Shown: piece after piece, positions 20,625 to 28,754 of the stretch | Layout of the letters: every line of letters begins with the position of its first letter | How positions within the stretch are numbered: position 1 is the first letter of the stretch | DNA from: an uncultured Slackia sp. | Lineage (GTDB): Bacteria > Actinomycetota > Coriobacteriia > Coriobacteriales > Eggerthellaceae | Length of the DNA: 64,000 bases | Direction of reading: 5' to 3' | NCBI RefSeq assembly: GCF_934630525.1 | Contig: NZ_CAKTVX010000008.1 | Span: forward strand, 61,394 to 125,393 | Translations under genes and position numbers: made by a program | Notes under the pieces: generated by a model | Databases searched by the model: none | The model's input: the letters and a program-made list of their open reading frames with translations, nothing else | Told to the model about the DNA's origin: nothing

Positions 20625-21722
20625 TTAAGATACGCGAACGGGCATAACGAGATACAGGAAGTTCTCGCCTGCGCCCGCACGGAAAATGCCGGGCTTCATG
20701 GGCGACGTGGTCTCAAAGAACACCTGGTCGGTCGAAACGGACATAAGGCCGTCGAGCACGTACTGGTGGTTCAGGGCGATTTGGATGCTTTCGCCCGCAA
20801 CCTCGCAGCCGACGATTTCCTCGGCCGAACCGACGTCCTGCGTGGCCGCGTTGATGATAGCGTTGCCCGCTTCGGCATTGATATCGATTTTCACAGGCGA
20901 CGAGAGAGCGCTCACCAAGCCCACGCGCTTAACCGCGGTAATGAGCTCTTGCGTGGTGAAGCACGTCTTCGTTGCCCACGACTGCGGGATGATCTGACGA
21001 TAGTTCGGGAAATTGCCCTCGATGCGGCGGTTGATGAGCACCATATTCTGATAGGTGAACACGATCTGGTTCGCCGTAAGGCCGATGGTGATGTTCTCTT
21101 CCATCTTCGGCAGACCGGCAACCTCTTGGAGGAACACGCCAGAAACAATCGCCTCAAAATTCTCCTGAACGCCCTCAAGCGCGATATCGGCCACGGCAAG
21201 GCGATACGAGTCGGTCGCAACCATGCGCAAGCCTTCTTCGGACGTAGAAATAAGCACGCCCGTGAGCACTGCGCGGCTTTGGTCCTTCGAAACAACCTTC
21301 GCCACACGTTTCACCATAGAGCAGAATTGCGCGAACGGCACCTCGATGGAACTCGAAACGTCAACGTTGGGGAAAGGAGGAAAGTCTGCCGCGTCGAGCG
21401 TTTTGAGCGTGAACGACGATTTGCCGCACGATACCGTGACGGTCGAATCGTTCGTTTGGAACTCAACGGCTGCCTCGGGAAGGTTCTTTACAATATCGAG
21501 AAGAAGCTTCTCGGGAATAACGGTTGTTCCCTCTTCTTCGACGAGCGCAGGAACGCTGTAACGAATAGAGCGTTCGAGGTCGGTGGTTTCCATAACCAAC
21601 CCCATACCCTCTGCTTTAATGTAGACGCCAGAAAGCACAGGGATGGTAGAGCGCGAAGCTGTGCCCTTGGACACGATGGTCAATGCATTAAGGAGTTCGC
21701 TCTTGTTGATGTTGAATCTCAC
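20625..21722 (-). CDS. dnaN: DNA polymerase III beta sliding clamp
   Basis: This 365-residue protein forms the dimeric ring that tethers the replicative polymerase and recruits partners through a hydrophobic cleft. It begins MRFNINKSELLNAL and has SRSTIPVLSGVYI, the three repeated clamp folds and the C-terminal YLVMPVRVS, close to the conserved MPMRL end. A GTG start at 21722 follows AGAAGGGC. It is downstream of dnaA, separated by a 195-base gap that contains an origin-type unwinding element. Confidence 0.97.
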   Translation of the reverse strand: MRFNINKSELLNALTIVSKGTASRSTIPVLSGVYIKAEGMGLVMETTDLERSIRYSVPALVEEEGTTVIPEKLLLDIVKNLPEAAVEFQTNDSTVTVSCGKSSFTLKTLDAADFPPFPNVDVSSSIEVPFAQFCSMVKRVAKVVSKDQSRAVLTGVLISTSEEGLRMVATDSYRLAVADIALEGVQENFEAIVSGVFLQEVAGLPKMEENITIGLTANQIVFTYQNMVLINRRIEGNFPNYRQIIPQSWATKTCFTTQELITAVKRVGLVSALSSPVKIDINAEAGNAIINAATQDVGSAEEIVGCEVAGESIQIALNHQYVLDGLMSVSTDQVFFETTSPMKPGIFRAGAGENFLYLVMPVRVS

Positions 21723-21740
21723 TTTTTTGCCCTTCTGCTC

Positions 21741-21900
21741 TTAAGTAAATAATTAATGATTGTAGTAGTAATAAGGACGGTGGAAAAGTGGAAAAGGTTG
21801 CATCATGCCTGTTCAATCATTGTTTTTGATGACTGAAGAATGTTTGACAATCTGCATCTGCTTTCCACTGCTTTTATTGCTTATATTATCTTTCCACCGC
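21741..21900. other. oriC: Origin unwinding element between dnaA and dnaN (DnaA boxes, GC patch, DnaA-trios, AT-rich DNA)
   Basis: Read in the dnaA-to-dnaN direction (minus strand), the order is as follows. Boxes TTTCCAC lie at 21891-21897 and, inverted, at 21862-21868. Tandem TTTTCCAC TTTTCCAC follows (21780-21795), then CGTCC, then TTATTACTACTA (21764-21775), then A+T-rich sequence. This matches the order of the basal unwinding system described for Bacillus subtilis, where DnaA loads from boxes onto 3'-GAT/AAT-5' trios. The assignment is from pattern and has not been tested. Confidence 0.7.
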
Positions 21901-21917
21901 TTTCCTCAAGTTTTCGA

Positions 21918-23525
21918 CTAGTTTTCCCGAATGTTTTTAATAATAATCTCGAGCTCTTCTTGAAGCTCTCGACTCTCTTTGGTCTTCTTCTCGATCTTCT
22001 CGACGGAGCTCATGATGGTCGAGTGATCGCGATTGAACCGCTTTCCGATGTCGTTGTAAGGAATGTCGATCATCTGGCGGCACAAATAGATCGCTACGTG
22101 GCGCGCGTAAGCGATATTGCGCGATCGCTTCGTGCCAATGAGGTCGGCATGGCTCACCTGGTAGTACTGCTCGACTTCGTGCTGCACGGCTTCGACGGTG
22201 ATTTTCTTCAACGCGCCGGCTGAGAAGTGGTTCTCGAGCAGCGATTTTACGTCGGAGAGCGTGATGTTGGGGTTTCCGAACGCGGTCATTTGCGAAATGA
22301 CCTTCGTTACGGCGCTTTTGAGCTCACGCACGTTAGAGCTCGATATTTCGGCGATATACATTTGTATATCTTCGGGAACATATAAATCCCAGCTGCCCTC
22401 GGAGCGCTTGTATTCCTCGATGAACGACTTGATAATGCCGAGTTTCGTTTCAACCTCAGGCGGTTGAATGTCGTAGGTACCGCCCGAATTGAAGCGGCTC
22501 TTGTATCGTTCGTCGATATCGATGCTCTTCGGCGAACGGTCGGCCGAAAGCACGACTTGCTTGCCGGCGTCGGTGAGGCGGTTGAACAGCTGGAACACGA
22601 TATTGACCGTGGCTGATTTACCCTGGAAATATTGCACGTCGTCGATGAGCAGCGCGTCAGCGTCGAGGTAGCGGCTCTGGAACGCCTGGAAGCTCGACTT
22701 GTCTTTGCTGTGGTCGATAGCGGCGATGGAATATTCCGTGATGAACTCCTGCGCGTCGATATACACCACACGCATATCGGGCCGCGTTTCCAGGATGTAG
22801 TTCTGGATAGCTCGCAGCAAGTGTGTCTTGCCCAAACCGCTTTTTCCGTAGATGAACAGGGGATTCAAGGTTGACTTGCCGGGCGATTCCGCTACCGATA
22901 CGGCCATCGAATAGGCTAAACGGTTCGAGTCGCCGATGATGAAATTCTCGAAGGTAAGCGCGGCCGCTCCCGTGTCCATACCATTTGCGCGCGCGATTTG
23001 GCTGCCCGTGAGGTGGCTCGTTGTCGCGGGCTGCTGCGAGCTTTGCTGCGTTGCGGCGGCAGGCTGGACCTGCGGCGCGACCTGGGGTTGGGGCTGAATC
23101 GACTGTGCGGTTGGTGCTGCGGGTTCGGAATGTGCGGGCGCGATGGGCGCGGCACCCGTCTGTGCTCCCGCCGCCTGAGGGACTGCCGTCGGTTGCGCGG
23201 CTGGCATGTGGGCCGGCGCTTGCTGGGCATTGTGCGTGGCGATTTGCTGCATGAATGCCGAAGAACCCGGGTCAACCTCGATTTCTACTACATATTCGGT
23301 TTCGAACAAATCGCGCAACGCCTGCTCGATTTGCGAAAGAAAACGCTTTTCAATTTGGCCTTTAATGAAGTCGGTATCGACGGTGGCGAGCAGGAAGCCC
23401 ACGCTCGACGCCTGCGGCTGCATGCGCCCTAAAAACGCATCGACCTGCGCTGAGTTCACCGTGCCATACGATTTGACCTTTTCGATAACGGCTTGCCAAG
23501 TTTCATAGGGGTTGTTTGGATCCAT
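21918..23525 (-). CDS. dnaA: Chromosomal replication initiator DnaA
   Basis: This 535-residue AAA+ protein binds DnaA boxes and opens the origin. Domain I (1-95) is followed by an Ala/Pro/Gln-rich linker (about 100-180). The AAA+ core has Walker A YGKSGLGKTHLL near 230, Walker B DALLIDDVQYFQGK, and an arginine finger region DERYKSRF. Domain IV ends the protein with the box-binding signature RNIAYARHVAIYL...FNRDHSTIMSS. The linker makes it longer than the E. coli protein. The ATG at 23525 has only a weak GAAGG upstream. Origin-like repeats lie on both sides of the gene. Confidence 0.98.
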   Translation of the reverse strand: MDPNNPYETWQAVIEKVKSYGTVNSAQVDAFLGRMQPQASSVGFLLATVDTDFIKGQIEKRFLSQIEQALRDLFETEYVVEIEVDPGSSAFMQQIATHNAQQAPAHMPAAQPTAVPQAAGAQTGAAPIAPAHSEPAAPTAQSIQPQPQVAPQVQPAAATQQSSQQPATTSHLTGSQIARANGMDTGAAALTFENFIIGDSNRLAYSMAVSVAESPGKSTLNPLFIYGKSGLGKTHLLRAIQNYILETRPDMRVVYIDAQEFITEYSIAAIDHSKDKSSFQAFQSRYLDADALLIDDVQYFQGKSATVNIVFQLFNRLTDAGKQVVLSADRSPKSIDIDERYKSRFNSGGTYDIQPPEVETKLGIIKSFIEEYKRSEGSWDLYVPEDIQMYIAEISSSNVRELKSAVTKVISQMTAFGNPNITLSDVKSLLENHFSAGALKKITVEAVQHEVEQYYQVSHADLIGTKRSRNIAYARHVAIYLCRQMIDIPYNDIGKRFNRDHSTIMSSVEKIEKKTKESRELQEELEIIIKNIREN

Positions 23526-23614
23526 ATTTATTCAAGCCGCCTTCCCTCCGTAGATGGTATCGAAATTATAGCGGCCAATCCTCCAATTGTGGTGTCTTCA
23601 GCGGGGTGTGGAAA

Positions 23615-24421
23615 TTAAAACAACGCGTCGATGACGCGCAGGCCCTCGTCGGTGACCTGTCGCATTTTTCCGACGGTGGAAATGAGGCCTGCTTCCTCGA
23701 GCTTTTTGAGCGCGCGATGGGCGCTGCTCGCCGCAAGGCCAAGCTCTTCGACGATGTCGGTCACGCGCAGCGTTGGCTGGTCCAGGAACAAATAAAGCAC
23801 GTCTTTCTCGCGGTCGGAAAGTGCGGGCACCATTTGTTTGCGCTGTTCACGTGTGGGCGCGCCCTTCGGCGCGTCGAAATCTTCCTCGGGTTTCACGCTG
23901 ATGGTAACCACGGAGCCGCATTTGATGTTGTCCTCGATCGTGATGCGACCGTGCGAGAACGAAAGGTATTCCTTTACCAGGGGCAATCCGCTGCCAACGC
24001 CGCGGATGTAGCGCTTCATGTCGCTTGTGGCCGACGAAAAGCCAGGCATTTGCGCCTTTTCCTTTTGGGGAATGCCGGGGCCTTGGTCGGTGAAGCGAAT
24101 CGTGTTGCCCTTATCGAAAATCGAAACCACGATTTCCTTGAATTGGGCATGGATGAAGTTCTCGCTGACTTCGCGAATCGCGGTATAGGGAATGCTGCCG
24201 CCGGCCTGTTGGGCCTGGGTGTAGATAGTGGAGGCAAGATTCTCGATGAACTCCGCCGTGGTGGTGGGAGCTATTTCAGTCACGCGTGGCGCGCTTCGGA
24301 AGTCGTCATAGCAAGCGATTCGTGCGCTCGCGATAGCGCGAGAGTAATCCTCGTTGACTCCAGATGCGGGCTCGGGTGCGTTTTGTGCTGTGTTTAGTGT
24401 AGGTTCCAACGCTTTTCCCAA
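23615..24421 (-). CDS. GHKL ATPase domain fused to a winged-helix DNA-binding domain, next to dnaA
   Basis: The 268-residue protein has a histidine-kinase-type ATP domain with N box REVSENFIHA (83-92), G1 DQGPGI (112-117) and G2 GVGSGLPLV (141-149). A winged-helix domain follows (about 200-265; SDREKDVLYLF, SSAHRALKKLEEAGLI). There is no phospho-acceptor histidine helix, no sensor and no membrane segment, so it resembles anti-sigma-type kinases or soluble GHKL switches more than two-component kinases. It lies between dnaA and the large box array, transcribed out of the origin. The start is uncertain. TTG at 24421 gives the longest form, and TTG four codons later has a better GGGA spacing. Function is unknown, but the location suggests origin or cell-cycle control. 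Confidence 0.75.
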   Translation of the reverse strand: MGKALEPTLNTAQNAPEPASGVNEDYSRAIASARIACYDDFRSAPRVTEIAPTTTAEFIENLASTIYTQAQQAGGSIPYTAIREVSENFIHAQFKEIVVSIFDKGNTIRFTDQGPGIPQKEKAQMPGFSSATSDMKRYIRGVGSGLPLVKEYLSFSHGRITIEDNIKCGSVVTISVKPEEDFDAPKGAPTREQRKQMVPALSDREKDVLYLFLDQPTLRVTDIVEELGLAASSAHRALKKLEEAGLISTVGKMRQVTDEGLRVIDALF

Positions 24422-25075
24422 GTTATTCCAGGTTTTCCGCTAATTTTCACTCGCTTGGAAAATTGTAAAAACTTTTTCACGAATGAGTTCCACCATTCTA
24501 GAGGTGGAAAGTCATGTTTTTCAAGACTCTTTCCACTCATGGTGGAAATTTCCATAGCCAACAACCTCATGTTTTCCGAGTTTTCCACTTTTTATTCAAG
24601 GAATGTGGAAAACGGTGGAAATGATTGGAAACCAATGCGGAAAACCTTGAAAAACAGCTTGACTTACTGGAAAACAAGGGGGAGAGAATGGAAAAACGCG
24701 ACGTTTTGTACGCTTTCCTGAAAAGTCCAGAGCAAGTTTCGAATTTATGCTGGAAAAATTGGCTGAAACATTGAAAAGCCCAGGTCATAGTAGCTTTTTG
24801 AGATTTCTGCAAAGCGGTTTCCTCGGTGCTGGAAAACATTTTTCCAAAGTGTGTTTCACGGTTTTCCGCGTAGTTTTCCACCGGAAAAACCGCGTAATGC
24901 CTGGGTTTTCCTCATTTTCCACATTTTTAGACAGTGAATAAGCTTAGTTTTCCACAATAGGGTGCATTTAACCCTCGATTACGCGGTGGAAAGAGCCGGA
25001 ATCGCGCTTCGGTGGTTTTCCGCGGTTGGAAAACTCCTTGCTTTCCGTTCGTTTTTTCCACTCGTGAAGAATTCG
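24422..25075. other. oriC: Main DnaA-box array of the replication origin
   Basis: The stretch holds at least eleven GTGGAAA/TTTCCAC heptamers. Plus-strand GTGGAAA sites start at 24504, 24542, 24605, 24615 and 24986. TTTCCAC sites start at 24530, 24582, 24875, 24916, 24949 and 25055. Many looser TGGAAAA/TTTTCC copies lie between. Three are full TTTTCCACA nonamers (24604-24612 inverted, 24915-24923, 24948-24956). The usual bacterial box is TTATCCACA, so position 3 is shifted to T. No gene fits here. Genes on both sides read outward, as expected at an origin. Confidence 0.85.
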
Positions 25076-25193
25076 TCGTGAATTGAAACCTATATATAGT
25101 GTTGAAAACACAAGCGAGCCTACTAGTAGCGGTTTTTCGCGTGAAAGCGCCGATTTCTTTCGAAAATGCTTTATGAACTGCGTGAAAAGGGGG

Positions 25194-25221
25194 TTTACAT
25201 CCGATTTCGCTACGTTATACT
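25194..25221 (+). promoter_or_regulatory. Promoter of the rpmH operon
   Basis: TTTACA (25194-25199) and TATACT (25216-25221) are 16 bases apart. They lie 54 bases upstream of the rpmH start, at the right edge of the origin. Confidence 0.65.
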
Positions 25222-25275
25222 TGTACGGCTATTCATTGAGAAACACATGCTGCAATAACGTGAAAGGGAGTCGAA

Positions 25276-25410
25276 ATGAAGCGCACCTATCAGCCGAATA
25301 ACCGCAAGCGCGCCAAGACCCACGGTTTCCGCGCACGCATGGCGACCAAGGGCGGCCGTGCCGTTCTCGCTCGTCGTCGCGCCAAGGGCCGCAAGCGTCT
25401 GACCGTGTAA
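25276..25410 (+). CDS. rpmH: Ribosomal protein bL34
   Basis: This 44-residue, very basic protein reads [20 protein letters not shown] and ends KGRKRLTV, the standard bL34 pattern. It is a component of the large ribosomal subunit. AAGGGAG lies seven bases upstream. It is the first gene rightward from the origin and is followed after 17 bases by rnpA, the universal rpmH-rnpA pairing. Confidence 0.98.
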   Translation: MKRTYQPNNRKRAKTHGFRARMATKGGRAVLARRRAKGRKRLTV

Positions 25411-25427
25411 AAACCTCGGAGGTCGGC

Positions 25428-25781
25428 GTGAAATCGACAATTAGGTCGAGCGCCGACGTTTCGCGGCTTTTTTCGCAGGGAAAACGCTTCAGCACGCCGT
25501 TCGCAACGGTGCTTGTGCTGAAGAGAACTGAGCAACACGACCATGATTTGCATGGTCGTGTTGCTTTTATAGCGGGAAAAAAGCTCGGCAACGCCGTTTG
25601 GCGCAATGCCGCGAAACGCCGGCTCCGTGCAATCGTGTGCGATCTTGGGGGCCCGTGGGAGGGTTGGGACGTCGTAATTTCGGCACGCTCCACCATTCTG
25701 AAGGCTTCTTATAGTAAAGTGAGCCACGCATGCGAAAAGGCCCTTGAAAAGGCCGGTTTAATCAATCCTGCTTCGCGATAA
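25428..25781 (+). CDS. rnpA: Ribonuclease P protein component
   Basis: This 117-residue basic protein supports the catalytic RNA of RNase P in trimming the 5' leaders of pre-tRNA. It shows the N-terminal [17 protein letters not shown] strand pair and the RNP-type motif [20 protein letters not shown], which resembles the conserved KKxGnAVxRNrxKRrlR signature. A GTG start with GGAGG five bases upstream was used. It is co-transcribed with rpmH and yidD. Confidence 0.95.
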   Translation: MKSTIRSSADVSRLFSQGKRFSTPFATVLVLKRTEQHDHDLHGRVAFIAGKKLGNAVWRNAAKRRLRAIVCDLGGPWEGWDVVISARSTILKASYSKVSHACEKALEKAGLINPASR

Positions 25782-25818
25782 TGCTCCGGGCGGGAGTTTG
25801 TGGAAGAAGGCATATTCG

Positions 25819-26070
25819 ATGAATGCCGTGTTTGCGTTTGTGCGCTCGCTGCCGAAGCGGGCCGCCTTGCTCGCGATTCAATTCTATCGTGCTGCCATTT
25901 CCCCAATTTTTGGCCCCTGCTGCCGCTATGTTCCCACGTGCTCGGAATACGGGCTCGAGGCGATTCGACGTTTCGGCTTGCGCAAGGGAGGCTGGCTCGC
26001 CATAAAACGCATCGCAAGGTGCCACCCTTTTCATGAGGGCGGCTATGATCCTGTTCCCGACAAGCTCTAG
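25819..26070 (+). CDS. yidD: Membrane protein insertion efficiency factor YidD
   Basis: This 83-residue protein helps YidC insert membrane proteins. It has the hallmark [16 protein letters not shown] and [14 protein letters not shown], with an amphipathic N-terminal helix. The ATG at 25819 was chosen over an in-frame start 21 bases earlier because GAAGG has proper spacing. It lies 14 bases before yidC. Confidence 0.95.
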   Translation: MNAVFAFVRSLPKRAALLAIQFYRAAISPIFGPCCRYVPTCSEYGLEAIRRFGLRKGGWLAIKRIARCHPFHEGGYDPVPDKL

Positions 26071-26084
26071 AAAGGCAGTGCCGT

Positions 26085-26855
26085 ATGTGGGACGTGTTTA
26101 AGGACTGGATATTCGATTGCATCGCATTCTTCGCCAATTTCCTTGGCGACTGGGGTCTTGCGATCATCGTTATCACGGTTATCTTCCGTTTGCTTGTTGC
26201 TCCCATCATGCACAAGCAAATCAAGTCGACCTTCCAAATGCAGAAGGTCCAGCCTCTTATGCAAGAGATCCAGAAGAAGTTCGCCGACGATCCCATTCGT
26301 CAGAACGAGGAAATGCAGAAGCTCTACGCTGAAACCAAGTTCAACCCCTTGGCCGGCTGCGTGCCCATGCTCATTCAGATGCCGATTTTCTTGGCCATGT
26401 TCCAAACGCTGCGCGAGATTGGCTACTCGCACCCCGACGAGGTGTACAGCTTCTACGGCATGGTTGCCGACCTTACGAAAACGCCTGCAAACGTGATTTC
26501 CGACGGTTTCGGCGCGTTCTTCCCGTACTTGGTGCTCATGCTCGTGTTCGCTCTGGCCACGTTCTTGCCAATGGTTCTGCAGAACATCAAGAGCGATTCC
26601 GCCCAGCGCAATCAGATGCTTATCATGGGCGGCGTTATGACGATCTTCATGCTCTGGATTTCCTGGAGCTCGCCCGCAGGCGTTCTGCTGTTCTGGGGTG
26701 CCTCTTCCGTTATCGGTATTCTGCAGCAGCAGCTTACCATGCATCACCTGAAGAAGGTTGAGGCCGAAGCCGAGGCTGCCCGCATCGAGGTCGAGCCCGT
26801 CAAGGTTGATGTCGAGCGCAAGGCCAAGAAGAAGCGTCCGACCAAAAAGCACTAA
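26085..26855 (+). CDS. yidC: Membrane protein insertase YidC/Oxa1
   Basis: This 256-residue short-form insertase has about five membrane helices and lacks the large periplasmic domain of Gram-negative YidC. The groove Arg is in ITVIFRLLVAPI, the coiled region QIKSTFQMQKVQPLMQEIQ follows, and FNPLAGCVPMLIQMPIF is the conserved helix-3 motif. A basic tail ends the protein and may contact ribosomes. There is no lipobox, unlike many Firmicute homologues. A hairpin (26874-26893, GCGCGCCA/TGGCGCGC) separates it from jag and may attenuate or process the operon mRNA. Confidence 0.96.
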   Translation: MWDVFKDWIFDCIAFFANFLGDWGLAIIVITVIFRLLVAPIMHKQIKSTFQMQKVQPLMQEIQKKFADDPIRQNEEMQKLYAETKFNPLAGCVPMLIQMPIFLAMFQTLREIGYSHPDEVYSFYGMVADLTKTPANVISDGFGAFFPYLVLMLVFALATFLPMVLQNIKSDSAQRNQMLIMGGVMTIFMLWISWSSPAGVLLFWGASSVIGILQQQLTMHHLKKVEAEAEAARIEVEPVKVDVERKAKKKRPTKKH

Positions 26856-26918
26856 TATCGATCCGACCATGCCGCGCGCCACATCTGGCGCGCTTGCATA
26901 TACAGAAAGGATTGAACC

Positions 26919-27491
26919 ATGTCCGACGAAATCATGGACGATCAGGTTAATGAGGAAGCGGTCGAGGAAACCACCGAAGACCAGCTCAAGGGCGATGAGC
27001 CGCACAGCGAAGAGCACGATGTGAGTGAAGAGGAGCTCGACGAAATCGCCGACACCGCTATTGCCGCGTTGAAGGGCATTCTCGAGCACTTCGATGTGGG
27101 CGAGGTCACCATCGACGAATACGAAGGCGACGAAGGCGAGCTTATTCTGGATATCACGGGCGACAACCTGGCTATCCTCATTGGCCGTCACGGCAAAACG
27201 CTTGACGCGCTGCAGTTCATCATTTCTGCCATCACGACGCGCACGATGGGCTTCCGATACCCGGTTATCGTTGACGTTGAGGGTTACAAGAATCGCCAGC
27301 GTCAGAAAATCGAGTCGGTGGCATACTCCGCCGCTCGTCGCGCGAAGTCGCAGCATCGCAGCGTGAAGCTGCGCCCCATGACGCCCTACGAGCGTCGCCT
27401 GGTTCATCTTGCCCTGCGCAACGAGCCCGACGTTGAAACCGCTTCCGAAGGCGAGGGTGCTGCCCGCCACGTGGTGATTATCCCCCGCTAG
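26919..27491 (+). CDS. jag: RNA-binding protein Jag/KhpB
   Basis: The 190-residue protein has an acidic N-terminal tail (1-50), a Jag-type first strand, a KH domain with the GRHGKT loop near 90, and an R3H domain (MTPYERRLVHLAL) before the C-terminus. KhpB proteins bind RNA and affect cell division and envelope functions. Position after yidC is conserved in Gram-positive bacteria. A terminator follows. Confidence 0.93.
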   Translation: MSDEIMDDQVNEEAVEETTEDQLKGDEPHSEEHDVSEEELDEIADTAIAALKGILEHFDVGEVTIDEYEGDEGELILDITGDNLAILIGRHGKTLDALQFIISAITTRTMGFRYPVIVDVEGYKNRQRQKIESVAYSAARRAKSQHRSVKLRPMTPYERRLVHLALRNEPDVETASEGEGAARHVVIIPR

Positions 27492-27516
27492 GAAACAAGC
27501 TTATATGCATGCTTTT

Positions 27517-27549
27517 AAGGCCCTTCTTCTGAAGAAGGGCCTTTCTTTA
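27517..27549 (+). terminator. Terminator after jag
   Basis: AAGGCCCTTCTTC (27517-27529) pairs perfectly with GAAGAAGGGCCTT (27531-27543) and is followed by TCTTTAT. Confidence 0.85.
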
Positions 27550-27620
27550 TGGCGCGCCTTGGCCAACACGGTACAATTGCAGGCATTGAACACGCGCACC
27601 GCGCAACGAGAGAGGTTTCC

Positions 27621-28373
27621 ATGGGCACGCTTCGCGATATATTGGCCACGCGTCACGGCATTGATATCACCGAACAGCAGGAGCAACTCCTGTTTGACGA
27701 CCTGCATGCCATTATGGAAATCAATAAGACCATGAACCTTACGCGTATCCTCTCCGAGGAGGATGGTGCGGTGCTGCATTTGGAAGACAGCGTGCTCGGC
27801 TTGCCGTACGTGAATGATGCGCCAGTTGGCCTGTATGGCGACCTGGGTACCGGTGGTGGTTTCCCCGGCATTCCCCTGTGCGTGCTTACGGGCCGCGAAA
27901 CTCTGCTCGTCGATTCGGTTAAGAAGAAGGTTCGCGCCTTGGAGCCGGTCGCTGAAGAACTCGGCGTTGGCGATCGCCTCTCCACGTATGGCGGTCGTAT
28001 CGAAGACCTCGCCCTTGAACGCCCGAAGGAGTTTTCGGTGCTTACGGCCCGTGCTTTGAGCTCTCTCGGGTCGCTGCTCGAGCTGGCTTCGCCCCTTTTG
28101 CGTAAGAGCGGTCGCTTGGTGTGCTATAAGGCGCAGCCGACCGAAGAGGAGCTTGAAATCGCCTTCGGCATTATGAAACCGCTTGGCTTCGAACTCGTAT
28201 GCGACGACAGCCATGAGCTCAGTGACGGTTCCACGCGCCGTATTTTCGTATTCCAGAAGGTGGCAAACCCGCGCATTGCGCTTCCTCGCCGCGTCGGCAT
28301 GGCGCAGCGCAATCCCCTTACGCCCGCCGATTTCGTTCAGAAGAGCAATCAGAAGAACAAGAAGCGTCGATAG
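27621..28373 (+). CDS. rsmG: 16S rRNA (guanine-527-N7)-methyltransferase RsmG
   Basis: This 250-residue SAM-dependent enzyme methylates G527 in the 530 loop of 16S rRNA, and its loss gives low-level streptomycin resistance. The SAM site is GDLGTGGGFPGIPL, then LLVDSVKKKVRALE and LTARALSSLGSLLE. The extra C-terminal 30 residues are basic (KSNQKNKKRR). The start at 27621 has GAGAGG upstream. A longer in-frame form beginning at 27549 would run through the preceding terminator region. Confidence 0.95.
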   Translation: MGTLRDILATRHGIDITEQQEQLLFDDLHAIMEINKTMNLTRILSEEDGAVLHLEDSVLGLPYVNDAPVGLYGDLGTGGGFPGIPLCVLTGRETLLVDSVKKKVRALEPVAEELGVGDRLSTYGGRIEDLALERPKEFSVLTARALSSLGSLLELASPLLRKSGRLVCYKAQPTEEELEIAFGIMKPLGFELVCDDSHELSDGSTRRIFVFQKVANPRIALPRRVGMAQRNPLTPADFVQKSNQKNKKRR

Positions 28374-28754
28374 CAAACTCGACCCCTCCGTCTCAAGACT
28401 GCTCACGAGAAGCGTCGCCCACGCGGTTGGATATTCTCGTCTCGGGGGTTGTTTCAGGAAGCGTCGATATCGTGTTTGGGTCCTTCCGCATCATAGCTGC
28501 CGATGTGCCAAAAATTGGCGAACCAGGAATTTTTGGCACGGCTGTGGATTGCTGCGGCTAATTCCCTTACTGAATATATAATGGAACAACCTAGCGACAG
28601 AAATGCGCTCGACGGCTCGCCTGCGAGATTCGCAATGGCTTGAGCCTCGCGTTTTTACCGTCGGTTTCGATGTTTCACGTGAAACATCCTTCATCTTCGC
28701 TCTACATTGGCTATAAGCCTCGCATATACACGCAGTATCAATGAAGGAGGACGC
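28374..28754. other. Intergenic region upstream of parA, with a hairpin and a parS site
   Basis: No gene was found. A perfect 12-bp inverted repeat, GTGCCAAAAATT/AATTTTTGGCAC, lies at 28505-28516 and 28528-28539 with an 11-base loop. It may end rsmG transcription or act as an operator. The parS at 28671 lies near the parA promoter. Confidence 0.55.
28671..28686. promoter_or_regulatory. parS centromere site upstream of parA
   Basis: The perfect palindrome TGTTTCACGTGAAACA lies 69 bases before the parA start. ParB bound here could also modulate parAB transcription. Confidence 0.96.

Noticed and set aside
24422..25075. CRISPR array
   Set aside because: The repeats are short, irregularly spaced and on both strands, which fits DnaA boxes rather than repeat-spacer units.
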